Of a stretch of DNA of 64,000 nucleotides, positions 34,513 through 43,000 are shown one piece after another. Both the position numbers and the translations under genes were made by a program. The notes under the pieces are model-generated. The model made no database searches. It was not told the DNA's origin and was given only the letters and a program-made list of their open reading frames with translations. Location: NCBI GenBank assembly GCA_019242475.1, contig JAFAVK010000140.1:1-64000 (forward strand), given 5' to 3'. Position 1 is the first letter of the stretch; each line of letters starts with the position of its first letter. The stretch is from Acidobacteriota bacterium (GTDB lineage Bacteria; Acidobacteriota; Blastocatellia; Pyrinomonadales; Pyrinomonadaceae).

Positions 34513-35433
34513 ATGGAGACCCCCAGAGAATCGGCGCACGCGGAGGGCGAGGGCGGGCGGGCGTACCTCTTCATGCTCGTCAGTTCGCTCGGGTTCGCTT
34601 CGATGGGCGCGTTCAGCCACCTCGCGGGCGAGCGCTGCGACTGGCACATTGTCGCCGTCGCGCGCAGCCTGCTTGCGTTCGTCTTCACGCTGACCCTCTC
34701 TCTCCTAACCGGCGTCCGCCTCGTCCTCTTCCGCCCGGCCCTGCTCTGGATGCGCAGCGCGGCGGGGAGCCTCGGCGTGCTCTTCGCCTTCTACTCGCTG
34801 ACGCATCTGCCGATCTCGACTTCGGTGACGCTCTCGAACACGGTGCCTTTGTGGGTGACGCTGCTGGCGTGGCCGGTGCTCGGGCAGAGGCCGCGGCCGT
34901 CGGTGTGGGCGGCAATCGGGACGGGGCTCGCGGGGATCGTCCTGATTCAGAGGCCGGAGGCCGTGGGCGACCGCCTCGCGGCGTTGACGGCGCTCGCCCA
35001 CGCCTTCTCGACCTCGCTCTCGATGATCGGGCTCAACCGCCTAGGCGGCGTGGACGCGCGCGCCGTCGTGACGCACTTCTCGGGCGTGGCGACGGTCGTC
35101 ACGCTCGCCTTCCTGCTCGGGGCGGGCGGGCGCGTTGACTATTCTGTGCTGAACGACGGGGCGACGCTCGGGCTGCTCTTCGGCGTCGGCGTCTCGGCGA
35201 CGGTCGGGCAGTTGGCGATGACGAAGGCGTTCGCGCTGGGCAACCCCTCGCGCGTCTCGGTCGTCGGGCTGATGCAGATCGTCTTCGCGCTCCTCTTCGA
35301 CCTGCTCTTCTGGAAGAGGCAGTTCGGCCCGCCCGTCGTCCTCGGCATCGCGCTCGTCGTCGGCCCCTCCGCCTGGCTCATGCTGCGCTCGCCTTTGAGG
35401 AGACAGTCGGCCGCCGTTCACACAACAGGCTGA
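34513..35433 (+). CDS. EamA/DMT-family transporter
   Basis: 306 aa (from ATG 34513; an in-frame GTG 24 nt earlier is possible). About ten transmembrane helices in two EamA repeats: YLFMLVSSLGFASMGAFSHL…LGVLFAFYSLTHLPISTSVTLSNTVPLWVTLLAW and LGLLFGVGVSATVGQLAMTKAFALG…VVGLMQIVFALLFDLLFW. Exports or imports small metabolites; substrate cannot be told. Convergent with leuS. Confidence 0.88.
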   Translation: METPRESAHAEGEGGRAYLFMLVSSLGFASMGAFSHLAGERCDWHIVAVARSLLAFVFTLTLSLLTGVRLVLFRPALLWMRSAAGSLGVLFAFYSLTHLPISTSVTLSNTVPLWVTLLAWPVLGQRPRPSVWAAIGTGLAGIVLIQRPEAVGDRLAALTALAHAFSTSLSMIGLNRLGGVDARAVVTHFSGVATVVTLAFLLGAGGRVDYSVLNDGATLGLLFGVGVSATVGQLAMTKAFALGNPSRVSVVGLMQIVFALLFDLLFWKRQFGPPVVLGIALVVGPSAWLMLRSPLRRQSAAVHTTG

Positions 35434-35439
35434 CAAACA

Positions 35440-35472
35440 AAATGGGCGCGGACATCTTGCCCGCGCCCATTT
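35440..35472. terminator. Bidirectional hairpin terminator between EamA and leuS
   Basis: AAATGGGCGCGG (35440-35451) pairs perfectly with CCGCGCCCATTT (35461-35472), 9-nt loop, A/T-rich flanks on both sides. Confidence 0.85.
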
Positions 35473-35492
35473 ATGTTGTCCTTTATGCCGCG

Positions 35493-38150
35493 TTACTTCA
35501 CGACGACGTTGACCAAGCGGCCGGGGACGACGACCGTCTTGACGACCTGCTTGCCCTCCGTCCAAGCGCGGACGCGCTCGTCCGAGAGCGCCGCGGCGCG
35601 GGTCTCTTCTTCGTTGGCGGAGGCGGGGACGTTGACGCGGCCGCGCAGCTTGCCGTTGACCTGGACGGCGATCTCGACCTCGTCCTTGCGCGCCAAAGCC
35701 TCTTCGAACTCGGGCCAGCGCGCGCCGCCGCGCAGGATGCCGCCCCCGTGGCCGAGCGCCTCCCACAACTCCTCCGCGACGTGCGGGCAGAAGGGCGCCA
35801 GCATCAGCACCAGCGCCTCCAACGCCTCGCGCACCGCGAACAGGTCTGACGCCGCGGCCGAGGCGGGCTGGGCCTTGAAGTCGTACAGCTCGTTCAGCAG
35901 CTCCATCAGGGCCGCGACCGCCGTGTTGTAGCGCAGGCCCTCGAAGTCGTTCGTGACGCGCTCAATCGTCCGGTGCGTCTCGTGGCGCAGCCCGCGCGCG
36001 TCGGCGGAGAACTCGCCGGCCGCCTCCTTCGGCGCACCATTCAACGCCTCGCGCCAGCGGTAGACGAACGAGTAGACGCGGCGCAGGAAGCGCAGGGCGC
36101 CGTCGATGCCCGCCTCCTGCCAGCGCAGGTCGTTCTCGACCGGCGCGGCGAAGAGGATGAACAGGCGCGTGGCGTCCGCGCCGTAGGCCGCGATCATCTC
36201 GTTCGGGTCTACGCCGTTGTTCGAGGACTTCGACATCTTCTCGAACGGGCCGACGGTCACGGGCTGTCCGTCTTTAATCAACGTGGCTTGACGGATGCGC
36301 CCCTTCTCGTCGCGCACCACGTCCACCTCGGCCGGGTTGATGTAGACCTTCGAGCCCGCGTCCTCGCCCTCGCGGTAGAAGGTCTCGGCGACGACCATGC
36401 CCTGCGTCATCAGGCGCTTGACCGGCTCGTTAAAGTTGACCAGGCCGATGTCGCGCATGAACTTCGTCCAGAAGCGCGTGTACAACAGGTGCATCACGGC
36501 GTGCTCGACGCCGCCGATGTACTGGTCAACGGGCGTCCAGTACGCGGCCGCCTCCTTGTCGAAGGGCGCGTCCGCATTCTTCGGGTCGCAGTAGCGGAAG
36601 AAGTACCAGGACGAGTCGATGAACGTGTCCATCGTGTCGGTCTCGCGCCGCGCCGGCCCGTCGCACTTCGGGCAGGTCGTGTTGACGAACTCGGGCACGC
36701 CGGCCAGGGGCGAACGGCCCGCGCCGGTGAACTCCGCGCGCTCGGGCAGCACGACCGGCAGGTCTTCTTCCGGCACGGGCACGACGCCGCACTTGTCGCA
36801 GTAGATGATCGGAATCGGCGCGCCCCAGAAGCGCTGGCGCGAGATACCCCAGTCGCGCAGGCGGTAGGTGACCGCGCGCTCTCCGAAGCCTTTCGACTCG
36901 GCGAACTCGGCCATCTCGCGGACGGCGTCTTCACTCAGCTTGCCGCTCCAGTCGCCCGAGGCGACCAGGATGCCGTAGTCGGTGAAAGCCTCCTTCATCG
37001 CGACCGACTGGTCTTCGACCGAGGGGTCGCGCTCCGCCGGCGGCTGTTCGTGCGAGATGCGCTCGATGACGCGGCGGATGGGCAAGGAATACTTCTGCGC
37101 GAACTCGAAGTCGCGCTCGTCGTGCGCGGGCACACTCATCACGGCGCCCGTGCCGTACTCGGTCAGGACGTAGTTGCCGGCCCAGACGGGAATCGACTCG
37201 CCGCTGAAGGGGTTGACGGCCAGCAGCCCCGTGTTCAAGCCCTCCTTCTCCTCCTGCGCGCCCGGCTCGCGCGCGGCCGAGCGCTCGGCGCGGACGCGCT
37301 CGGCGAAGCGGCGCACGTCGTCTTTGACGGGCGAGTGTTCGACCAAAGGATGGTCGGGCGCGACGACGACGGCGTTGGCGCCGTAGATGGTGTCGATGCG
37401 CGTGGTGAAGACGCGGACGCGCTCGTCCGTCTCTTTAATTTGAAAGTCGATGTAGGCGCCGGAGCTTTTGCCGATCCAGTTGCGCTGCATCGTCAGCACG
37501 CGCTCGGGCCAGCCCCCTTCGATCTCCTGCATGTCAGAGAGCAGCTGCTCGGCGTAGTCGGTGATGCGCAGGAACCACTGCTCGATGTCGCGCTTCTCGA
37601 CCGCCGCGCCGCAGCGCCAGCAGACGCCGCCCGACGACTGCTCGTTCGACAGCACGGTCGATTCCGCCGGGCACCAGTTGACCGGCGAGACCTTCTTGTA
37701 GGCCAGGCCGCGCTCCAGCATCTTCAGGAAGAACCACTGATCCCACTTGTAGTACTCGGGCGTGTGCGCGGCGATCTCGCGCCGCCAGTCGAAGCTGAAG
37801 GCCATGCGCTTGAACTGCCGGCGCATGTGTTCGATGTTCTGCTCCGTCCAGTCGCGGGGCATCACGCCGCGCTTGATGGCGGCCTGCTCGGCGGGCTGGC
37901 CGAAGCTGTCCCAGCCCATCGGGTGCAGGACGTTGTAGCCCTGCAAGCGCCGGAACCAGGAGAGCGCGTCGCCGATGGAGTAGTTGCGCACGTGCCCCAT
38001 GTGCAGGAAGCCCGAGGGGTAGGGGAGCATCTCCAGACAGTAGAAACGCTTCTCGCGCCCGGGGTCGCGCTCGACCTCGAAGGCGCCCGACTCCTCCCAG
38101 AACTTCTGCCACCTCTCCTCGATCTGCTCGGGGAAATACTTTTCGTTCAT
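35493..38150 (-). CDS. leuS: Leucyl-tRNA synthetase
   Basis: 885 aa, class Ia synthetase charging tRNA-Leu. HIGH-type motif LPYPSGFLHMGHVRNY near the N-terminus, CP1 editing domain (TRIDTIYGANAVVVAPDHPL), FEKMSKSSNNGVDP for the KMSKS loop, zinc-type CWRCGAAVEKRDIEQW and CPKCDGPARRETDTMDTF. ATG 38150 (MNEKYFPEQIEERWQKFWEE) is the standard N-terminus; an upstream frame extension of 21 codons is not conserved in type. A 735-codon open frame on the opposite strand is a GC-skew shadow. Confidence 0.98.
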   Translation of the reverse strand: MNEKYFPEQIEERWQKFWEESGAFEVERDPGREKRFYCLEMLPYPSGFLHMGHVRNYSIGDALSWFRRLQGYNVLHPMGWDSFGQPAEQAAIKRGVMPRDWTEQNIEHMRRQFKRMAFSFDWRREIAAHTPEYYKWDQWFFLKMLERGLAYKKVSPVNWCPAESTVLSNEQSSGGVCWRCGAAVEKRDIEQWFLRITDYAEQLLSDMQEIEGGWPERVLTMQRNWIGKSSGAYIDFQIKETDERVRVFTTRIDTIYGANAVVVAPDHPLVEHSPVKDDVRRFAERVRAERSAAREPGAQEEKEGLNTGLLAVNPFSGESIPVWAGNYVLTEYGTGAVMSVPAHDERDFEFAQKYSLPIRRVIERISHEQPPAERDPSVEDQSVAMKEAFTDYGILVASGDWSGKLSEDAVREMAEFAESKGFGERAVTYRLRDWGISRQRFWGAPIPIIYCDKCGVVPVPEEDLPVVLPERAEFTGAGRSPLAGVPEFVNTTCPKCDGPARRETDTMDTFIDSSWYFFRYCDPKNADAPFDKEAAAYWTPVDQYIGGVEHAVMHLLYTRFWTKFMRDIGLVNFNEPVKRLMTQGMVVAETFYREGEDAGSKVYINPAEVDVVRDEKGRIRQATLIKDGQPVTVGPFEKMSKSSNNGVDPNEMIAAYGADATRLFILFAAPVENDLRWQEAGIDGALRFLRRVYSFVYRWREALNGAPKEAAGEFSADARGLRHETHRTIERVTNDFEGLRYNTAVAALMELLNELYDFKAQPASAAASDLFAVREALEALVLMLAPFCPHVAEELWEALGHGGGILRGGARWPEFEEALARKDEVEIAVQVNGKLRGRVNVPASANEEETRAAALSDERVRAWTEGKQVVKTVVVPGRLVNVVVK

Positions 38151-38444
38151 GATAGTCCGCAGCCTTTCCTTTACCCCTAAAGGTAAACGACCGCCCCCGG
38201 CTTTCTCAAGCACGGAGGGCTCGAACCTATTAACTTATCTCTCTTTGATTGTCGTCAGGAGGCTCGCCGCACCGCCCGCCGCGCGCGCAACTCGCGCCCG
38301 GCGCCGGCCGTGCGGCTACGTAAGGAGGAGCTTGACTGGATGTCCGAAACGTCTCATCTCAACTCATTCCACCCCGAAAGGTGCCGCCATGTTAGCGCAC
38401 GCTTCGGGCACTTGTCTAACTCTTTGCGCGCGCCGCCCGGCGCA

Positions 38445-39608
38445 CTACTTGATGACGTAGTCGCCGAGCGGGACGCGGTACGGGCCTTCGATGGGGTCAA
38501 CCCTCTTGAACTCGTAGTCGTCCGGGCTGTATTTGAACTCAAGCACCTCGGCGGCCAGGGCCTCGGGCGGGATGTGGTCGCCCGCGAAGTCCACCCCGGG
38601 GTCGGCCTCGAAGACGTAGGTGCGGTACTCGTTGGTCTCGGACATGGCCGCCAGCCAGGCGGGCTGCTCGTCGGGGGCGAGGTCTGCGTAGCCCCTGGCG
38701 AGCAGCGCCCGCTGGGCCGAGTCAAGGTAGACCAACTGGGTGGAGGTGCCGGCCGAGAGGACTTCCAGCGTGCGCTTCCTGTACGCGGCATTCGCCTTCT
38801 GCGCGAAGCCCGAGTGCTCATGCCCGACGAGGGCGGCGGCGAACCCCATATCCTGGAGCCGGCCCAGCACCTCGTCGAGGTTGATGAGCTTCTTGACGTA
38901 CCACCACGGGATGGAGTTGATGGACTTGTAGGCGAGCGGATGGTGGATGGCGGCCAGGCGTATGCGCGGCTCGTCGAGTTCCGCCGGCAGGCACAGGTTC
39001 TCAAGCTCGTCGAGCTGCGCCGGCGGGACGTAGCCGCTGGCGATGATGCTCAGCCCGAGCGTCTGCAACAGCGGATATGGGGCCAACTCCAGCCGGTTCG
39101 AGTCCAGGCCGTAGAGGTAGACGGCGACGGGGCCGCAGGGGATGCGGACTCCGTACGGGAAGTAGGTGCCGGAGTGGGGCGACGGCACGGGAGGGGTGAA
39201 GAAGAGGTCGAAGTCCCCCCTCAGCGAAGTCGGCAGACCGAGGCCGCCGGCGGCGTACCTCTGCATGACGTTCCAGATGTCGTGGTTGCCGGGGACGACG
39301 GCCGAGTCGGGGTCGTCGAGCCCCGCGTACTTGGCCGGCCCCGCGGCCGACCGGTTTCGCAGGAAGGTCAGGGCGGTGCCGAAGGCGTTCGTGCTCCCCC
39401 AGGTCGTCAGGTCGCCGGTGGCGACGACCCTGGTGTCGAGCCCGGAGAGCCGCTGTATGTCTACCGAGTCGGTCAGCGCCAGCGCGGCGTCGAGGTCGTG
39501 CGTGGCGAGGCCGCCCGCCATTCTCGCCGTGAGCATCCAGGAGGGGTTGAGAAGGTGGTCGCCGAAGTGAAGGTCGCTGACGTGGACGAGTTGCAGGAGC
39601 TTATCCAT
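38445..39608 (-). CDS. Calcineurin-like metallophosphoesterase
   Basis: 387 aa. All phosphoesterase metal motifs are visible: VHVSDLHFGDH, TGDLTTWGS, VVPGNHDIWNVM, AIHHPL and LVGHEHSGF. Binuclear metal hydrolase of phosphomonoesters or diesters; the substrate is unknown. No signal peptide. GGAGG lies about 11 nt before the start. The next gene upstream on the same strand is the 192-aa unknown (177 nt gap). Confidence 0.9.
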   Translation of the reverse strand: MDKLLQLVHVSDLHFGDHLLNPSWMLTARMAGGLATHDLDAALALTDSVDIQRLSGLDTRVVATGDLTTWGSTNAFGTALTFLRNRSAAGPAKYAGLDDPDSAVVPGNHDIWNVMQRYAAGGLGLPTSLRGDFDLFFTPPVPSPHSGTYFPYGVRIPCGPVAVYLYGLDSNRLELAPYPLLQTLGLSIIASGYVPPAQLDELENLCLPAELDEPRIRLAAIHHPLAYKSINSIPWWYVKKLINLDEVLGRLQDMGFAAALVGHEHSGFAQKANAAYRKRTLEVLSAGTSTQLVYLDSAQRALLARGYADLAPDEQPAWLAAMSETNEYRTYVFEADPGVDFAGDHIPPEALAAEVLEFKYSPDDYEFKRVDPIEGPYRVPLGDYVIK

Positions 39609-39784
39609 GGGCGGTTGCAGCCTCCGTACACTGTAGGTCTCAAGAGAAGATGAGGCACCCGTGACCTCGAACGCTCGAAACGCACGGCCCGAAACTGCAC
39701 GACCGCTACCGACCTGATGAAAGGTGTGTGAATGATCCGGGGCGGTGAGTCGCCGCCCCCGGCGGGCGAGCCCGCCCCGCGCGG

Positions 39785-40363
39785 CTACCGACGGAACCTG
39801 CCTGCGCCCCTCGCCTGCTGGGCGTCTGCCTCATCGAAGCCGACGCCCTCGATGAGGGAGCGCGGGGCCTCGACCCGCGGGTCGAGGAAGTCTGACCAGA
39901 AGCGGACGTGGAAGGACGCCCCCTCCCCGTTGCGCCCGAAGCGCCCCGCGGGGATGAGCCAGCCGACCGGCTCAAACGCCATCCTCTCCTCGCCGAGTTC
40001 GTAGAATTTCTCGCGGAGTAGGCCGAGCAGATGCCGCACGTTGTCCTGTGACAACCCCAGTTCGGCGCTGAACTGCTGGTGCACCGTCTCCGCGGAGTAG
40101 CCCGACGGGCCGAGGTGTTCGCCGAGCCCCAGGGCTATGAGCCCCTCGCGGGCATCGCGCAGGAATCTCTCGTCACGCCTCGCGCAGCGTATGACCTCCT
40201 GGCGGAGCAGACCCACCCAGCTTGCCAGGAGCGCGTCGCCCAGTTCCACCGGCACGTCCTGATCGCGGCGCAGCCAGTGCAGCATTTTTTGGGTTCGGTA
40301 GAGAACTCCTCTTCGGAAGGCTTCGACGCGGGTTCTTTCCAGGTCGAGATTAAAGATGTCCAT
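39785..40363 (-). CDS. Hypothetical 192-aa protein
   Basis: Begins MDIFNLDLERTRVEAFRRGVLYRTQ with GAGAGAGG 5 nt upstream. Mostly alpha-helical, with RDERFLRDAREGLIALGLG, SAETVHQQFSAELGLSQDNVRHLLGLLREKFYELGEERMAF (helix-turn-helix-like) and a C-terminal Arg-rich end. I do not recognise the family. No signal peptide, so cytoplasmic. Confidence 0.7.
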   Translation of the reverse strand: MDIFNLDLERTRVEAFRRGVLYRTQKMLHWLRRDQDVPVELGDALLASWVGLLRQEVIRCARRDERFLRDAREGLIALGLGEHLGPSGYSAETVHQQFSAELGLSQDNVRHLLGLLREKFYELGEERMAFEPVGWLIPAGRFGRNGEGASFHVRFWSDFLDPRVEAPRSLIEGVGFDEADAQQARGAGRFRR

Positions 40364-40571
40364 AGCACCTCTCTCCGCCAGGTGGGTCCGCGGGGGGCGT
40401 ACGCGCGAGCCCGGATTGTACCCAAGCCGGGGAGAAATCTCAATACTTTTGATGTCGCGCGACAGGCGTACGATTGCTTAGATATCTAAAGGGGCGAACA
40501 ATCCATTTAAGCGGACGCGCCGCGGCGGCGTCTGTCGCCGGCCGTGCCTCGCGCCGTGGAAGTGCCGGTAT

Positions 40572-40832
40572 TCACTTGACCGTGTACGTGGTCTTCTCTT
40601 TGCCGAGGAAGTCTTTGCCGGTCTTTTTCGACACCAACCCGGCGTGTTCCAGCTCGAAGTAGGCGCGTTGAACTTCGCCCTTGTCGATGGAGAGTTTGTT
40701 GGCGAGCGAGGTGGGGGAGGGGAGCGGGTCGCCGGGGGCGAGCTGGCGCTCGCGGATGAGCGCTTCGAGCTGCTCGCGGATTTGGAGGTAGTGGGGGCCG
40801 CCCTCGGCGCGGTCTTTGAGTCGGATGTCCAT
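40572..40832 (-). CDS. GntR-type winged-helix regulator, DNA-binding domain only
   Basis: 86 aa: HYLQIREQLEALIRERQLAPGDPLPSPTSLANKLSIDKGEVQRAYFELEHAGLVSKKTGKDF is a complete GntR winged helix. There is no effector-binding domain; YtrA-like regulators are somewhat longer, so this is a minimal form. The start overlaps the nfo stop (TGATG), so it is coupled to endonuclease IV. It may autoregulate the nfo operon. Confidence 0.88.
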   Translation of the reverse strand: MDIRLKDRAEGGPHYLQIREQLEALIRERQLAPGDPLPSPTSLANKLSIDKGEVQRAYFELEHAGLVSKKTGKDFLGKEKTTYTVK

Positions 40833-41731
40833 CAGGCGGTCTCCTGCCGTTCGGGGCTCGTGACGAAAGAGCGGAGGGCTTCGAGGTTGCAGGCGTCGTC
40901 GCAGGTCTCGTCCGCGGGCGTCTCCAGAAGGAAGGCCGCGTGCGCGAGGCGCGGGTGCGAGGCGACGCGGCGCAGGGCTTCCGCGCCGATGTGGCCCTGC
41001 CCGAGGTGCCAGTGGCGGTCTACGCGCGAGTTGTAAGCGGCCTTCGAGTCGTTGAAGTGGACGGCCCGCACGTTCTCAAGTTTGACGTTGGCGTCGAGCG
41101 CGTCGAGCGCGGCCGAGAGGCCGTCTTCATCCCTGATGTCGTAGCCGGCCGTGAAAGCGTGCGCGGTGTCGAGGCAGACGCCGAGGTTGAGTTCGGGGCA
41201 CTGCTCCGCGATCTCGCGCAGGTGTTCGAAGCGGTGGCCGATGCACTCGCCCTGCCCGGCGGTGTTCTCTAAAAGAATTCTGAAAGAGTCGAGTTCGAGC
41301 CCCTCACACGCGGCCTTCAGGCTCTCCGCGCAGGTGCGGATGGCGTCCGCCTCGCAGGCGCCGCGGGCGCTGCCCGGGTGGAGGACGAGGTAGTCCGCGC
41401 CGAGCGTGAGCCCGCGCTCGACCTCCTCGCGGAAGGAGGCGATTGACTTCTCGCGGACGGCGGCGTCGGCCGCGGCGAGGTTGATGAGGTAGTTGGCGTG
41501 AATGACGACGGGGCTGACGCCCGTCTCTTCGCGCACGCGCTTGAACTGCTCGACCTCCTCGTCTTCGAGCGGACGCGCCTTCCACCCGCGCGGGTTGCGC
41601 GAGAAGATTTGCACCGTGTCCGCGCCGAGCGCCTGCGCCTTCAGCAGCGCGTTGTGCAGCCCGCCCGCGATGCCCGTGTGCAAGCCGATACGCGGGCGAA
41701 TCGCATCTCCGTTCTTCACGAGGATGCTCAA
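40832..41731 (-). CDS. nfo: Endonuclease IV (AP endonuclease)
   Basis: 299-aa TIM barrel that cleaves 5' to abasic sites in base-excision repair, with three zinc ions. RIGLHTGIAGGLHNALLKAQALGADTVQIFSRNPRGW opens the fold; metal sites HANYLIN, LVLHPGS, ILLENTAGQG, CLDTAHAFTAG, VHFNDSKAAYNSRVDRHWHLGQGHIG and LETP are intact. The start overlaps the end of the M19 dipeptidase gene by 4 nt and the stop overlaps gntR, so the three are one operon. Confidence 0.96.
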   Translation of the reverse strand: MSILVKNGDAIRPRIGLHTGIAGGLHNALLKAQALGADTVQIFSRNPRGWKARPLEDEEVEQFKRVREETGVSPVVIHANYLINLAAADAAVREKSIASFREEVERGLTLGADYLVLHPGSARGACEADAIRTCAESLKAACEGLELDSFRILLENTAGQGECIGHRFEHLREIAEQCPELNLGVCLDTAHAFTAGYDIRDEDGLSAALDALDANVKLENVRAVHFNDSKAAYNSRVDRHWHLGQGHIGAEALRRVASHPRLAHAAFLLETPADETCDDACNLEALRSFVTSPERQETA

Positions 41732-42879
41732 CGCGCGGCCCTCCCCTCGGTCTCTTGCATCACGCGCAGGACGTTGCCGCCGAGAATCTTCGTCACGTCT
41801 TCGGCGGTGTAACCTCGTTTCAAAAGCTCCGCCGTCAGGTTCGGCAGCTCGGCGACCGACGAGAGGCCGGCGGGCGTGGCCGTGATGCCGTCGAAGTCGG
41901 AGCCGCAGCCGACGTGCTCGACGCTTGTTAAGCCGACGATGTGGTCGATGTGGTCTGCGACGCGCGTGAAGGGGACGGGGGCGAGGCGCGCGGCGAACTC
42001 GCGCTCGCGCACGCGGTCGCCGGCGATGCGTTTGAGCGAGCCCTCACGGCCGCGCTCGGCCTCTTCGATTAACGGTTGAATCTCCGCCTCGACAGCGTTC
42101 TTCCGAGCCCGCCAGCCGGGGTCGAGGAAGCCGGGGTAGAAGACGACGCAGACGACGCCGCCCGTCCCGGCTATCGCGCGAATCATGTCGTCGGTCAGGT
42201 TGCGCGGCACGTCGCAGAGGCGGCGGCAGTTCGAGTGGGTGGCGACGACGGGCGAAGTCGATGTCTCGACCATGTCCCAGAAGGTCTTGTCCGAGACGTG
42301 CGACACGTCCACAAGCATCCCGAGCCGGTTCATCTCGCGGATGACCGCGCGGCCGAAGTCGTCGAGCCCGCGCGTTGCGCCCGCGGCGTCGCCCGAGGAG
42401 CCGGCCCAGGAGAGGCTGTGCGTCCAGGCCGGCGTCATGTAGCGGACGCCGCGTTGGAAGTAGTGCCCGACCCTTTCAAGTTTTTCGTCAATCGCGTAGC
42501 CGCCTTCGAGGCCGAGGAGCGCGGCGAGCTTGCCCTCTCCGTGCGCGCGTCGGATGTCGGCGGCCGTGGTGGCGAAGCTCCAAACCTCCGGGTGCCGTTC
42601 GGCCAGCGCGCGGACGGCTTCGACCTGTGCGTCCGCGCGTGCGACGGCGCGCTCCCCGCCCGTGCCGTAGAACTCGGGCTCGACCCAGACGGAGAAGAAC
42701 TGCGCGTCGAGCCCGCCCTCGCGCATGCGCTGGGCGTCGAGGTGAGTCGTCCCGACGCGGCGGCTGATGTCTGTGCCCTCGTCGATGACGAACTGCACCG
42801 TGTCGGCGTGCATGTCCACGGCGACGGCGCGGCGGTGGACGGAGAGCGCTTCTTCGTTCGGAGTCGTGTCCGCGGTCAT
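41728..42879 (-). CDS. Membrane-dipeptidase family (M19) peptidase
   Basis: 383 aa. Zinc dipeptidase of the renal dipeptidase type; bacterial members cleave dipeptides including those with a D-residue. Metal ligands are visible in AVDMHADTVQF (HxD), LLGLEGGYAI, VDVSHVSDKTFWD and HSNCRRLCDVPRN; FDGITATPAGL and a C-terminal GGNVLRVM complete the family. No signal peptide, so cytoplasmic. First gene of the M19-nfo-gntR operon. Confidence 0.94.
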   Translation of the reverse strand: MTADTTPNEEALSVHRRAVAVDMHADTVQFVIDEGTDISRRVGTTHLDAQRMREGGLDAQFFSVWVEPEFYGTGGERAVARADAQVEAVRALAERHPEVWSFATTAADIRRAHGEGKLAALLGLEGGYAIDEKLERVGHYFQRGVRYMTPAWTHSLSWAGSSGDAAGATRGLDDFGRAVIREMNRLGMLVDVSHVSDKTFWDMVETSTSPVVATHSNCRRLCDVPRNLTDDMIRAIAGTGGVVCVVFYPGFLDPGWRARKNAVEAEIQPLIEEAERGREGSLKRIAGDRVREREFAARLAPVPFTRVADHIDHIVGLTSVEHVGCGSDFDGITATPAGLSSVAELPNLTAELLKRGYTAEDVTKILGGNVLRVMQETEGRAAR

Positions 42880-42978
42880 TGAACCCCTTGATTGCAGAAG
42901 GTCTGTTTTAATCTCCTCTTGAGTATAGCGCGTGGGACGTTTTTAACGCAGAGGACGCGGAGGAGCCGAAGTCTTAAG

Positions 42979-42996
42979 GATTTGAAATTTCAAATC
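42979..42996. repeat. 18-nt palindrome GATTTGAAATTTCAAATC
   Basis: Perfect palindrome, 5 nt from the stop of the DUF4344 gene; related to the one at 20628-20651 (shared core ATTTGAAATTTCAAAT and an adjoining GGA). Just upstream a class A-like half arm (ACGCAGAGGACGCGGAGGA, 42945-42963) has no partner. Confidence 0.7.
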
Positions 42997-43000
42997 AGTC

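Noticed and set aside
35973-38180. 735-codon open frame antisense to leuS
   Set aside because: The sense frame is canonical leucyl-tRNA synthetase; the antisense product is low-complexity and unrelated to anything.
38151-38444. Gene upstream of leuS
   Set aside because: 294-nt gap between leuS start and phosphoesterase end has only a small TTTACC-N6-GGTAAA repeat; the open frames are shadows of the phosphoesterase gene.
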